The notes below the pieces were generated by a model. The model did not search any database. It was not told the origin of the DNA and saw only the letters and a program-made list of their open reading frames with translations. Positions 1 through 8,760 of a stretch of DNA of 45,142 bases are shown here, piece by piece (within the stretch, counting starts at the first letter, position 1; each line of letters opens with the position of its first letter). Source of the stretch: Deltaproteobacteria bacterium HGW-Deltaproteobacteria-14 (GTDB taxonomy: Bacteria; Myxococcota_A; UBA9042; PHBI01). A program made the translations under genes and the position numbers. Location of the stretch: assembly GCA_002841945.1 (NCBI GenBank), contig PHBI01000028.1, positions 11,625 to 56,766 of the forward strand, written 5' to 3'.

Positions 1-77
1 CCAGCTGCGGCCTCCGGGTCCCGACCTGCCGTCGGAGAGAGCTACGGACTCCGGTCCGCGCCCTGCCGTTTCAGGTC

Positions 78-310
78 AGTGAGGGTGCGTGACGCCGGCG
101 GATCGCGCGGCAGCGTGCGGCGGAAGGTTCAGGGGCGAAAGTAAAAAGTGAGGGTGCCTGACCCCTGTGGATCGCGCGGCAGCGTGCGGCGGAGGGTTCA
201 GGGGCGAAAGTAAAAAGTGAGGGTGCCTGACCCCTGTGGATCGCGCGGCAGCGGGGGGCCTGGGCTCGAGGGGCGAAAGTAAAAAGTGAGGGTGCCTGAC
301 CCCTCAGGGG
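78..310. repeat. 69-bp tandem repeat, three copies plus a partial fourth
   Basis: Units begin at 78, 147, 216 and 285, an exact 69-base period. Each starts AGTGAGGGTGC and ends GGGGCGAAAGTAAAA. The first and third copies have diverged internally and the fourth is cut at about 310. The period is a multiple of three, so a spurious open frame runs through it on the minus strand, but there is no start signal or plausible protein. It lies just downstream of ftsZ. The shared GTGCCTGAC core next to a short inverted repeat resembles an intergenic palindromic element, but no transposase is visible nearby. Confidence 0.85.
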
Positions 311-336
311 CGGCGGGCCCGTCTCCGGGCCCGCCG
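311..336 (-). terminator. GC-rich hairpin after ftsZ
   Basis: A perfect 11-bp inverted repeat (311-321 with 326-336) closes a 4-base loop, 30 bases past the ftsZ stop. A second small palindrome, CCCCTCAGGGG, abuts it at 300-310. There is no T tract, so this is either a GC-only terminator or a 3'-end stabilising structure for the dcw transcript. Confidence 0.55.
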
Positions 337-366
337 TCGGGGGAGGACACCGTCTTGCGCTGCGGC

Positions 367-1644
367 TCAGCGCTTCTTCGGCGGGCCGTAGGGCCCGAAC
401 TCGCTCTCGGACCCGAGGGAGAACGGGCTGCGCTTGCGCCCGCCGTCCACGAAGGTCCGGCCGCCGGTCTGCCACGGCTTCGGCTTGAACTCGTTGGGCA
501 TGGGCGCCTGCTCGCCGAACCCGGTCTGGCGCCGCGCGCCGGAGGAGCCGACGGCGACGAAGGGGCTCCGGTCGTAGTCGTCGTGGCTCACGAGGGGCGG
601 CAGCTCCGGCGGCTCCGGCATCGACATCTCGGTCACCGGCTCGCGCTCGCGCACCTCGGCCCGGTTCACGTCGGTGCGGTCGTCCGCCTCGGAGTCGAAG
701 CCGGTCGCCACCACCGTGATGTGGAGGTCGTCGCCGAGCCCCTGGTCGATGACCGCGCCGAAGATGATGTTCGCGTCGGGGTGCGCCGCGTCCTGGATGA
801 GCGAGATGGCGTCGTTGATCTCCATCAGCCCCATGTTGTCGCCGCCGGTGATGTTCACCAGGATCCCGCGCGCCCCGTCGATCGAGGTGTCCTCGAGGAG
901 CGGGCTGGAGATGGCCTGCTTGGCCGCGATCGACGCCCGGTCGCGCCCGGACGCGGCGCCGGCGCCCATGAGCGCCATGCCCTGCTCGGCCATGATGGTG
1001 CGGACGTCGGCGAAGTCGACGTTCACCAGGCCCGGGATGGTGATGAGATCCGAGATGCCCTTCACCGCGTTGTAGAGGACGTTGTCCGCCTCGCGGAACG
1101 CCTGGAGCAGGCTCATGTTCTCGTTCGCGATGGCGAGCAGGCGCTGGTTCGGGATGACGATCAGCGTGTCGACGCACTTGCGCAGCGCGTCGAGCCCCGC
1201 CTGGGCGTTGCGCATCCGCGGCCGCCCCTCGAACTCGAAGGGCTTGGTCACGACGCCGACCGTCAGCGCGCCGAGCTCCTTGGCGACCTGCGCCACCACC
1301 GGCGCCGCGCCGGTGCCGGTGCCGCCCCCGAGGCCCGCGGTCACGAACACCATGTCGGCGCCCTGCAGGAACTCGGCGATGGAGTTGGTGTCCTCCATCG
1401 CGGCCTTCCAGCCCTTCTCGGGGCTCGCGCCCGCGCCGAGACCCTTCGTGAGCTTCGCCCCGATCTGGATCTTGTGTGGCGCGTCGTTCTTGTCGAGCGC
1501 TTGGATGTCCGTGTTGCAGGCGACGAAGTTCACCCCCTGCAGCTGATTGCGGACCATGTTGTTGAGGGCGTTCCCGCCGGCACCGCCGACGCCCACCACC
1601 TTGATGTTGGCTCCCATCACGACGGTCTCTTCGAAGCTGATCAT
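367..1644 (-). CDS. ftsZ: Cell division GTPase FtsZ
   Basis: Tubulin-like GTPase that polymerises into the cytokinetic ring; 425 residues. The nucleotide-binding start [17 protein letters not shown] and the tubulin signature [12 protein letters not shown] are intact. The ATG at 1644 is chosen because GGGGAGGA lies about nine bases upstream and the N-terminus matches the family length. An in-frame ATG at 1701, preceded by GAGGGG, would add 19 residues. It is the last gene of the dcw cluster and the only one separated from its neighbour by a real gap (119 bases after ftsA), so it may have its own promoter or leader control. Oddly, the C-terminal tail ends [10 protein letters not shown] and I see no conserved (D/E)-(I/V)-P-x-(F/Y)-L peptide, the usual docking site for FtsA and ZipA. 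Confidence 0.98.
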   Translation of the reverse strand: MISFEETVVMGANIKVVGVGGAGGNALNNMVRNQLQGVNFVACNTDIQALDKNDAPHKIQIGAKLTKGLGAGASPEKGWKAAMEDTNSIAEFLQGADMVFVTAGLGGGTGTGAAPVVAQVAKELGALTVGVVTKPFEFEGRPRMRNAQAGLDALRKCVDTLIVIPNQRLLAIANENMSLLQAFREADNVLYNAVKGISDLITIPGLVNVDFADVRTIMAEQGMALMGAGAASGRDRASIAAKQAISSPLLEDTSIDGARGILVNITGGDNMGLMEINDAISLIQDAAHPDANIIFGAVIDQGLGDDLHITVVATGFDSEADDRTDVNRAEVREREPVTEMSMPEPPELPPLVSHDDYDRSPFVAVGSSGARRQTGFGEQAPMPNEFKPKPWQTGGRTFVDGGRKRSPFSLGSESEFGPYGPPKKR

Positions 1645-1672
1645 GGCTTGGTTCCTCCCCAGGACACCGATT

Positions 1673-1700
1673 TGTCCGACACTCTGCGGGCGGTCGGACA
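1673..1700 (-). promoter_or_regulatory. Inverted repeat in the ftsA-ftsZ leader
   Basis: TGTCCGAC (1673-1680) and GTCGGACA (1693-1700) form perfect 8-bp arms 12 bases apart. They begin about 30 bases upstream of the chosen ftsZ start, in the only long gap of the dcw operon. It could be an operator, since the arms are 20 bp centre to centre (two helical turns), or an mRNA hairpin affecting ftsZ translation. It overlaps the alternative upstream ATG at 1701. Confidence 0.5.
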
Positions 1701-1763
1701 TTGCCCCTCTATGACTGATGTTCTTCGCGGCCGCGCGGGTGACGCCGCGCCCACGACCGCTGC

Positions 1764-2993
1764 CTAGAACCACTGATCGATGAGGCCGCGCATCTTGCTC
1801 CACACCCCGCCCCCGCGGGTCGGCTTCGCGGCCCCGACTGGCTGGCTCATCATGTCGAAGCTGTCGAGGCACAGCCCGACGGCCGTCGCGTAGCGCGCGT
1901 CCTGCACCACGTCCACCAGGCCCCCGGCGCCCCGCGGCGTGCCGACCCGCACCGGCATCCCGACCAGGATGTCCTCGCCGAGGTCCGCCACCGCCTCGAG
2001 GTTCGCCGTCCCGCCGGTCAGCACGACCCCGGCCGCCAGCAGCTCGCGGCACCCGGCGACGTCGATCTCCTGGGCCACGCGGGTGAACATCTCCTCGAGC
2101 CCGGGCTCGAGGATCTCGCACAGCAGGTGGCGCTGCCGGATCTGCGGCTCGCGCCCGCCGACGCTCGGGACCTCCATGGTCTCGCCGTCCGACACCATCG
2201 TCGCCAGCGCGCACCCGAAGCGCTGCTTGATCGACTCCGCCGCGCGCACCGGCGTGCGCAGCCCGCGGGCGATCTGCTTGGTCAGCTCGTCGCCGCCCCA
2301 GTCGAGGCTCACGGTGTGGACCAGCGCGTGGTCGTACCAGACCGCGAGATCCACCGTCCCGCCGCCGACGTCGACCACGACGCAGCCGAGCTCGCGCTCC
2401 TCGCGGGTGGTCACCGCGGCGCTCGAGGCGAGCCCGCCGAAGACGACCTTGTCCACCGTGAGGCCGCCCTTGGCGCAGCACTCGATGGCGTTGATGAGGG
2501 CCGTGCGGTTGGCAGTGATCACGTGGACCCGCGCCTCGAGCCGCACCCCGTTCATCCCGACCGGCGTCCGGATGCGGTCGTGCCCGTCGATGATGAACTC
2601 CTGCGGCAGCGCATGCAGGATCTGCTTGTCGGAGTGCAGCGGCACCGCGCGCGCCCCCTCGAGGACCCGGTCGACGTCCGACTGCTGCACCCGACCGCCG
2701 CGGATCGCCACGGTCCCGTCGGAGTTGTAGCCCATCGTGCCCGACCCGCCGATGCCGACGCGGACGTTCGAGATCTGGCAGCCGGCCATCCGCGCCGCCT
2801 CGTCGACGGCGTGCATGATGGCCTCGGTGGTGCGCTCGATGGACACCACCTGCCCCTCGCGGAGCCCACCGCCCGACGGCACCAGCGACACCCCGATGAT
2901 GTTCCGCTCGCTCCCGTCGGTCTCCATGATGACGACCGCGACCTTGCTCGAGCCCAGATCCAGCCCCGCGACGATCTCCGTTCCCCGCGCCAT
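1764..2993 (-). CDS. ftsA: Cell division protein FtsA
   Basis: Actin-like ATPase that tethers FtsZ to the membrane and recruits the divisome; 409 residues, a normal length. The phosphate-1 loop reads [12 protein letters not shown] near the N-terminus and the central [14 protein letters not shown] is the phosphate-2 motif. The last residues, [13 protein letters not shown], fit the amphipathic membrane-targeting helix. The ATG at 2991-2993 shares a base with the ftsQ stop (TAATG), implying translational coupling. Because the neighbouring FtsZ lacks an obvious docking peptide, how this FtsA contacts FtsZ is unclear. Confidence 0.97.
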   Translation of the reverse strand: MARGTEIVAGLDLGSSKVAVVIMETDGSERNIIGVSLVPSGGGLREGQVVSIERTTEAIMHAVDEAARMAGCQISNVRVGIGGSGTMGYNSDGTVAIRGGRVQQSDVDRVLEGARAVPLHSDKQILHALPQEFIIDGHDRIRTPVGMNGVRLEARVHVITANRTALINAIECCAKGGLTVDKVVFGGLASSAAVTTREERELGCVVVDVGGGTVDLAVWYDHALVHTVSLDWGGDELTKQIARGLRTPVRAAESIKQRFGCALATMVSDGETMEVPSVGGREPQIRQRHLLCEILEPGLEEMFTRVAQEIDVAGCRELLAAGVVLTGGTANLEAVADLGEDILVGMPVRVGTPRGAGGLVDVVQDARYATAVGLCLDSFDMMSQPVGAAKPTRGGGVWSKMRGLIDQWF

Positions 2994-4255
2994 TACTCTC
3001 CCTCCCCGTCCGTATCCAACTCGTTCGGCTCGAGCGCCGGGCGTCCCCCGGTCAGCGTGGGCCGCGCCCGTCCGTCGTCTGTCTCGAGGTCGTCCGCCAC
3101 GCCCGCGCCGGCACCCGGGCCGAGGCGCGACGGCGCGATGGCCGGCCCGAAGAGGTCCGGGTCCGGCGGCAGCCCGAGCACCGAGCGCTGCGCCTCGCGC
3201 GCCCGCTCCGCCGCCTGCTCCATCAGCGCCTCGCCCGCCGGCGGCAGATCCGCCTTGACCACCACGCGCCCGCCGCCGTCGGCGCCGTCCACGTCGAAGG
3301 CGTCCAGCACCACGTACTCCGCCGTCCGGCCCTCCTGGCGCAGGCTCTCGAGCACCCACTCGAGCCGGTACAGCTTGTCGCGGTACGGCCCGTGCCCCAG
3401 CACCGCCTCGGTGCCGAGCGGCGACAGCACCAGCGTCAGCCCCCGCACCGCGTCGAGCCGCACCTCGCCGACCGGCCAGCGCCCGTCGAGCCCCATCGTG
3501 CGGTAGAGCTCGAGGACGTTGAGCACCGCGCGCAGCCGCGCCTCGGTCTGCGCGCGCTGCCCCGGCGCCGCCAGCGCGTCCGGCGCGATCCCGGTGATGA
3601 TCGGCAGGCTCGGCGAGCTCCCGACGAGCTCCGCGGCCGCCGCCGCCGTCGTGAAGACCTCGCCCGCGGTGTCGACCAGCATCAGCTCGCCGAGCGCCAG
3701 GTACGCCGCCGGCTCGTGCTCGACCAGCGAGACGACCAGGCGGTCCGGCAGCTCGCGCTCGACCTTGCACCAGCTGACCCAGGGGTGGCTCTGGCAGCGG
3801 GCCTCCATGGCGTCGAGATCGGTCGCCAGGAGCTGGGTCCCCGGCGCGACCCCCAGGGTGGCGCGGATGGCGTCGTAGCTCAGCTTGCGGTTGCCCTCGA
3901 CGAGCACCTCGTGGACGTTGAAGTGCCCGCTCGTCATCACGTAGTGGTAGGCCCGCACCCCGAGCAGCGGGGTCGTGAACGCCACGGTCGCGACGACCAC
4001 CGGCAGCGCCCAGCCGAACAGCGTCCCGAGCGCCGCCCGCAGCGCGCCGCGGCGGGGCTCGGGGGCGCCATGCTGCAACGCAGCGCGCGCCTGCCCGGCG
4101 ACGTCGGCGACGATCGGGCGGTCCGCTCGGGTCTTGACGACGCGACGATTTCCGCCGCGGCGGACGCGCTGTTGCAGTGCCGCGAGGCGGCTCCCGGCGG
4201 AGGCCAGCAGCCCGCGGAGCTCGAAGCGCGCCTGCCCCCTCTTGCGGTTGCTCAT
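2993..4255 (-). CDS. ftsQ: Cell division protein FtsQ (POTRA domain)
   Basis: Bitopic divisome protein, 420 residues. A basic cytoplasmic segment of about 75 residues is followed by one membrane helix ([16 protein letters not shown]), then a POTRA domain starting [19 protein letters not shown] and the FtsQ domain with [20 protein letters not shown]. The final 70 or so residues form an acidic, Pro/Gly-rich tail longer than in enterobacterial FtsQ (about 276 residues in total). The start overlaps the murB stop by four bases (ATGA) and the stop overlaps the ftsA start. Confidence 0.92.
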   Translation of the reverse strand: MSNRKRGQARFELRGLLASAGSRLAALQQRVRRGGNRRVVKTRADRPIVADVAGQARAALQHGAPEPRRGALRAALGTLFGWALPVVVATVAFTTPLLGVRAYHYVMTSGHFNVHEVLVEGNRKLSYDAIRATLGVAPGTQLLATDLDAMEARCQSHPWVSWCKVERELPDRLVVSLVEHEPAAYLALGELMLVDTAGEVFTTAAAAAELVGSSPSLPIITGIAPDALAAPGQRAQTEARLRAVLNVLELYRTMGLDGRWPVGEVRLDAVRGLTLVLSPLGTEAVLGHGPYRDKLYRLEWVLESLRQEGRTAEYVVLDAFDVDGADGGGRVVVKADLPPAGEALMEQAAERAREAQRSVLGLPPDPDLFGPAIAPSRLGPGAGAGVADDLETDDGRARPTLTGGRPALEPNELDTDGEGE

Positions 4256-5205
4256 GGCGTCACCTCCGAGTCGCTCCAGTCGCCCCAATCTCCGATGACC
4301 TGCACCTCGGGGCGCAGCGTGACGCCGAACTGCCGGGCCACCTCGGCCTGGCACAGCGCGATGAGCGAGCGGACGTCGCTGGCGCTGGCGCCCGCGACGT
4401 TCACGATCCAGTTGGCGTGCTGCTCGGAGACCTGGGCGCCGCCGAGCTTGCGGCCCTTGAGCCCGGCGGCGTCGATGAGGCGCCCGGCGCTGTCGCCCGC
4501 GGGGTTGGCGAAGACGCTGCCGCAGCTCGGCAGGTGCAGCGGCTGGGTCGCCTTGCGGTAGGCCAGCACGCTGTCGAGGCGCTCGCGCATCTCCAAGCTG
4601 GCGTCGGTCACGCGGAAGCGCGCCGCCGTCACCACCGCGCCCGCGGGCAGGCTCGAGTGGCGGTAGGCGAGGCCGAGCTCGGTCGGGTCGAGCCACGCCG
4701 GGGCGACGTCGGGGCGGACGACCTGCGCGGTCACGAGCGCGTCCTTGACCTCGCCCTCGCGGGTGCCGGCGTTCATGCGCACGGCGCCGCCGATGGTGGC
4801 GGGGACGCCGCCGAGGAACTCGACGCCGGCCACGGACTCCTGCTTGGCCAGGCGCAACAGGCGCGTGATCGAGCAGCCGCCGCCGGCCTCGAGCTGGTGG
4901 ACCCCGGCGCCGAGGGCGTCGCGGGTCAGGGTGCAGTGGCTCAGCTCGCGCCCGAGGGTCAGGACGGTGCCCGGGAAGCCCGCGTCGGCGATGAGCACGT
5001 TCGAGCCGTTGCCGAGCAGCAGCGTCGGCTCGTCCACCGAGCGCAGGGCCGTCAGCGTCGCCTGGAGCGCCTCGAGGGTGTGGGCCACGACGAAGCGGCG
5101 GGCGGGGCCGCCGACCTTGTAGGTCGTGTGCGGGGCCAGCGGCTCGTCGCCGCGGGCGTCGACGTCCGGGATCTGCTGCAGGCGCGCGAGGAGGCGGTCG
5201 ATCAT
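4252..5205 (-). CDS. murB: UDP-N-acetylenolpyruvoylglucosamine reductase MurB
   Basis: Flavoenzyme that reduces UDP-GlcNAc-enolpyruvate to UDP-MurNAc in the cytoplasm; 317 residues. The FAD-binding start TTYKVGGPARRFV and loop LLGNGSNVLI are present, as are GVPATIGGAVRMNAG, the active-site serine region SCGSVFANP and the C-terminal RPEVQVIG with the conserved Glu. The length matches the shorter type II enzymes. ATGA overlaps link it to both murG and ftsQ. The murC and ddl genes that commonly flank it are missing here. Confidence 0.96.
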   Translation of the reverse strand: MIDRLLARLQQIPDVDARGDEPLAPHTTYKVGGPARRFVVAHTLEALQATLTALRSVDEPTLLLGNGSNVLIADAGFPGTVLTLGRELSHCTLTRDALGAGVHQLEAGGGCSITRLLRLAKQESVAGVEFLGGVPATIGGAVRMNAGTREGEVKDALVTAQVVRPDVAPAWLDPTELGLAYRHSSLPAGAVVTAARFRVTDASLEMRERLDSVLAYRKATQPLHLPSCGSVFANPAGDSAGRLIDAAGLKGRKLGGAQVSEQHANWIVNVAGASASDVRSLIALCQAEVARQFGVTLRPEVQVIGDWGDWSDSEVTP

Positions 5206-6323
5206 CGGGCGATCCCCTCCAGGCGGTCGACGATCGCGCTTGCGGCGTCGCGGCGGGCGAGGGCCCGGGAGGCGTCGGCCATCGCGGCGAGCGCCGGGCG
5301 GTCGGCCGCGAGCTCGGCGAGCCAGGTCGCGACGTCGGCGTCGTCCCAGGCGTCCTGGCGGACGAGGCGCGCGGCGCCGGCGTCGGCGAGGACCGAGGCG
5401 TTGGCCTCCTGGTGGTTGTCGGCGGCGAACGGGAAGGGGACGAGCAGGCTCGGCAGGCCCACGGCGGTCAGCTCGGCCACGGTCAGGGCGCCCGCGCGGC
5501 AGACGGCGAGGTCGGCGGCGGCGTAGGCGGTGGGCATGTCGTCGATGAACGGCAGCACGGTGGCGCGCTCGGCGAGGCCGAGCTCGGCGTAGCGCGCGCG
5601 GGTCGCGTCCGCCTCGGCGGGGCCGGTCTGGTGGACGACGGTGATGGTCAGGTCGCCACGCGCGGTCGCGAGGGCGGCCACGGTGGCCGGGACGCGCTCG
5701 TTGAGGAAGCGGGCGCCCTGGCTGCCGCCGAAGACGAGCACGCGCAGCGCGTCGGCGGCGCCGGGCGCCTCGGGGGCGTCCGCGAGGCGGGCGGCGAGGG
5801 CGGCGCGGATGGGGTTGCCCGTGAACGTCGTCTTCTTCGCCTTGAAGGCGCCGGCGCCGGCGGCGAAGCCGACAAACACCACGCGGACGAGCTTGCCGAG
5901 GAAGCGGTTGGTCATCCCGGGGGTGGCGTTCTGCTCCTGGATGGCGGTCGGGCGGCGGGTCAGCCAGGCCGCGAGCAGCGCCGGGCCGGAGGCGTAGCCG
6001 CCGACGCCGAGGACGACCTGGGGCTCGAGCCGACGCAGCAGGCGCCAGGACTGGAAGATGCCGACCGGGAGGCGGAAGAGGCCCTTGACGCGGCCCCACA
6101 GGCCGCCCCCCTTGAGGCGCGAGACGGTGATGGTCTCGAGGCGGTAGCCGAGACGCGGCAGGATCGTCGCCTCGAGCCCGCGCTCGGTGCCGACGAAGAC
6201 GACCTGGGCCGCCGGGTTGCGGCGCAGGATCTCCTCGGCGACGGCGACGCCCGGGTAGACGTGGCCGCCCGTGCCGCCGCCGGCGATCATCACGCGCTCG
6301 AGCGCCATGAGGGGCGCGACCAT
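5202..6323 (-). CDS. murG: MurG, lipid II synthase
   Basis: UDP-N-acetylglucosamine transferase that converts lipid I to lipid II on the inner membrane face; 373 residues. The first glycine loop MIAGGGTGGHVYPGVAVAE and a second one, VFGGSQGARFLN, are intact, with QEQNATPGMTNRFLGK typical of the N-domain. The ATG at 6321-6323 shares a base with the ftsW stop (TGATG). An internal ATG six codons in (MALERV) is possible, but the overlapping start fits the pattern of the operon. Confidence 0.96.
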   Translation of the reverse strand: MVAPLMALERVMIAGGGTGGHVYPGVAVAEEILRRNPAAQVVFVGTERGLEATILPRLGYRLETITVSRLKGGGLWGRVKGLFRLPVGIFQSWRLLRRLEPQVVLGVGGYASGPALLAAWLTRRPTAIQEQNATPGMTNRFLGKLVRVVFVGFAAGAGAFKAKKTTFTGNPIRAALAARLADAPEAPGAADALRVLVFGGSQGARFLNERVPATVAALATARGDLTITVVHQTGPAEADATRARYAELGLAERATVLPFIDDMPTAYAAADLAVCRAGALTVAELTAVGLPSLLVPFPFAADNHQEANASVLADAGAARLVRQDAWDDADVATWLAELAADRPALAAMADASRALARRDAASAIVDRLEGIAR

Positions 6324-7651
6324 CAGAGCACCTCCTCGAGGGTCTGCCGCCTCTTCTTGCGCAGCGGCCAGCGCAGGAGCGCCCGCCAGCCGGTCGGGGC
6401 GGCGGTCTGCTGGCGCCGGACGGCGTCCTTCTTGCGCTTGGCGGCGGTCGGCGCGGGGGGCGGGGCGTAGGCGCGGACGGTCGCGATGCCGTGGGAGCGC
6501 GAGATGTTGAGCAGGATGCCGACGGCGATGGCGTTGACGAGCATCGAGCTGCCGCCGTAGCTCACGAAGGGCAGCGTCAGGCCCTTGGTGGGGATGAGGG
6601 CGACGGCGACGAGCATGTTGATGACGGCCTGCAGGCCGAGCAGCAGCGTGATGCCGAAGGCGAGGAAGCGCCCGAAGGCCTCCTCGGTGCGGGCCGCGAT
6701 GCGCATCCCGCGGTAGACGATGAGCATGAAGGCGGCGCCGATGAGGATCATGCCGATGGCGCCGAGCTGCTCGCCGATGACCCCGACGATGAAGTCCGTC
6801 TCGCCCTCGGGGAGCAGCCCCGTCAGCGTCTGGCCGCCGTAGCCGATGCCCTGGCCGGTGACGCCGCCCGAGCCGATGGCGATCTGCGAGGCGACCATGT
6901 GGTAGCCGCGGCCGTCGCGGTGGGCCCACGGGTCGATCGAGGCGAGCACGCGACCGAGGCGCATGTCGTTGGACGCGATGGCCTGAAACGCCAGGAACCC
7001 GCCGACGAAGACGAAGAGCGTGATGTAGCTGACGCGGGTGCCGGCCGCGAAGAGCATCGTGAACATCAGCACCACGAGGATGACGCTGGTGCCGAAGTCG
7101 GGCTGGAACAGCGCGAGCAGGATGAGGACGCTGCACACCATGAAGTGCGGCACGAAGGCGACGGTGAACTGGCGGATGCGGCCGCCCTTCTTGGCGATGG
7201 AGTGGGCGAGGAAGAGGACGAAGCCGAGCTTGGCGAGCTCGGCCGGCTGGACGTTGAAGCCGGGCAGGGCGAGCCAGCGGCGGGCGTTGCCGGCCTCGAC
7301 GCCGGCGACGATGACGAAGACGAGCAGGAAGATGACGCCGAGCAGCGCCGGGTAGACCAGCGGGCGGAGCTTCTTGTAGTCGACGAAGGTGAAGGCGACG
7401 AGCAGCCCGACGCCCAGCGAGAGGTGCATCAGGTGGACCTTCAGCTTCGCCGCGCCGTCGCCGACGAGCTGGGTCGCCTCGTTGATGGTGGCCGAGTAGA
7501 CCATGACCGCGCCGAGCCCCATGAGCAGCACCACCGCGGCGAGCAGCGGGAAGTCCCACGGCGCGACGCGGCCGAGCTCGCGGCTCAGGTCCGGGGTGTA
7601 CTCGCGGCGGGCGGGCGCCGCCATGTCGGGGGTCGTCGCGGCCACGGTCAC
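6323..7651 (-). CDS. ftsW: FtsW, septal SEDS glycosyltransferase
   Basis: Polytopic SEDS-family peptidoglycan polymerase that works with the class B penicillin-binding protein FtsI; 442 residues. About ten hydrophobic segments are present, with hallmark loops GNARRWLALPGFNVQPAE and LPFVSYGGSSM. The GTG at 7651 is chosen because it overlaps the mraY stop (GTGA) and has AAGGTGAG just upstream. The ATG at 7624 has no ribosome site. A basic C-terminal tail (AAKRKKDAVRRQ region) extends into the cytoplasm. The murD usually found between mraY and ftsW is absent. Confidence 0.96.
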   Translation of the reverse strand: MTVAATTPDMAAPARREYTPDLSRELGRVAPWDFPLLAAVVLLMGLGAVMVYSATINEATQLVGDGAAKLKVHLMHLSLGVGLLVAFTFVDYKKLRPLVYPALLGVIFLLVFVIVAGVEAGNARRWLALPGFNVQPAELAKLGFVLFLAHSIAKKGGRIRQFTVAFVPHFMVCSVLILLALFQPDFGTSVILVVLMFTMLFAAGTRVSYITLFVFVGGFLAFQAIASNDMRLGRVLASIDPWAHRDGRGYHMVASQIAIGSGGVTGQGIGYGGQTLTGLLPEGETDFIVGVIGEQLGAIGMILIGAAFMLIVYRGMRIAARTEEAFGRFLAFGITLLLGLQAVINMLVAVALIPTKGLTLPFVSYGGSSMLVNAIAVGILLNISRSHGIATVRAYAPPPAPTAAKRKKDAVRRQQTAAPTGWRALLRWPLRKKRRQTLEEVL

Positions 7652-8760
7652 CTCACCTTCAGGCTGGCGAAGGCGACCAGCGACAGCATGATGGAGATGA
7701 TCCAGAAGCGGACCGTGACGCGGGACTCCGGCCACCCCTTCTTCTCGAAGTGGTGGTGGATGGGCGCCATCGCGAAGACGCGCTTGCCGGTCAGCTTGAA
7801 GCTGTAGCGCTGGATGATGACCGACAGGAACTCGAGGACGAAGATCCCGTGGATGATGATGCTGAGGAACTCGTGCTTGGTGAAGACGGCGATGGCGCCG
7901 AGGGCGCCGCCGAGCGGCAGCGCGCCGACGTCGCCCATGAACACGAGCGCCGGGAAGGTGTTGTACCAGAGGAAGCCGATGGAGGCGCCGGCGATGGCGG
8001 CGCACAGGATGCTGAGCTCGTTGACGCCGTCGACCTGGGGGAGCAGCAGCCAGCCGGCCAGGGGCTTGCCGAAGAGGGTCGCGCCGGTGAGATAGGCGAG
8101 GATGCCGAAGGTCACCGAGCTCATGATGGTCGGGCCGATGGCGAGGCCGTCGAGGCCGTCGGTGAGGTTCACGGCGGTCGAGGTCGCGAAGATGACCAGC
8201 GATGCGAAGACGGCGTAGAGCCAGGGCGGGAGCTCGACGGTGAAGGTCTCGGGCTTCACGAACGGGAAGTGGAGGCGCATGTCGTAGTGCACCTCGGGCG
8301 CGACGTACGCGAAGAAGATCCACATGAAGACGCCGACGGTGACGAGCTGGCTCGCGAGCTTGCCCTTCTCGGGCATCCCGCCGGAGCTCTTGTCGCGGAG
8401 CTTCCAGTAGTCGTCGAGGAAGCCGATGACCGTGTAGCAGGCGGTGATGCCGAGGGTCAGCCACACGAAGGGGTTCTGGAGGTCGCACCACAAGAGGCAG
8501 CTGACGAGCGCGCTGATGATGAGGAGCGTGCCGCCCATCGTCGGCGTGCCGCGCTTCTTGAAGTGCGACTCGGGGCCGTCGTCGCGCACGACCTGGCCGA
8601 TCTGCTTGGCCTGGAGCTTCTTGATGAGCCAGGGGTAGAGCAGCAGGCAGATGAAGAGCGCGGTCGAGAGCGCCATGATGGCGCGGAAGACCGACGAGTC
8701 GAGCAGCCGGAAGAAGCCCGGCGAGTCGTCGCCCCAGAGCTGGTGAAGCCAGTAGAACAT
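7648..8760 (-). CDS. mraY: MraY, phospho-MurNAc-pentapeptide translocase
   Basis: Integral membrane enzyme that transfers phospho-MurNAc-pentapeptide to undecaprenyl phosphate to form lipid I; 370 residues with about ten membrane helices. Family motifs include KKRGTPTMGG, the acidic NLTDGLDGLAIG, MGDVGALPLGG and the histidine-rich HHHFEKKGWPE. The ATG at 8760 shares a base with the murF stop (TGATG). Confidence 0.98.
   Translation of the reverse strand: MFYWLHQLWGDDSPGFFRLLDSSVFRAIMALSTALFICLLLYPWLIKKLQAKQIGQVVRDDGPESHFKKRGTPTMGGTLLIISALVSCLLWCDLQNPFVWLTLGITACYTVIGFLDDYWKLRDKSSGGMPEKGKLASQLVTVGVFMWIFFAYVAPEVHYDMRLHFPFVKPETFTVELPPWLYAVFASLVIFATSTAVNLTDGLDGLAIGPTIMSSVTFGILAYLTGATLFGKPLAGWLLLPQVDGVNELSILCAAIAGASIGFLWYNTFPALVFMGDVGALPLGGALGAIAVFTKHEFLSIIIHGIFVLEFLSVIIQRYSFKLTGKRVFAMAPIHHHFEKKGWPESRVTVRFWIISIMLSLVAFASLKVR

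Noticed and set aside
78..310. CRISPR array
   Set aside because: The repeats are directly contiguous 69-bp units without unique spacers, and no cas genes are present.
71..1177. A 368-codon minus-strand frame through the tandem repeat and ftsZ
   Set aside because: It is out of frame with ftsZ, Arg/Gly/His-rich, and its repeat portion arises only because the 69-bp unit is a multiple of three.
1645..1701. Longer FtsZ starting at ATG 1701
   Set aside because: It is in frame with a G-rich tract upstream, but the 19 added residues have no family counterpart, and the start at 1644 has a better-spaced ribosome site.
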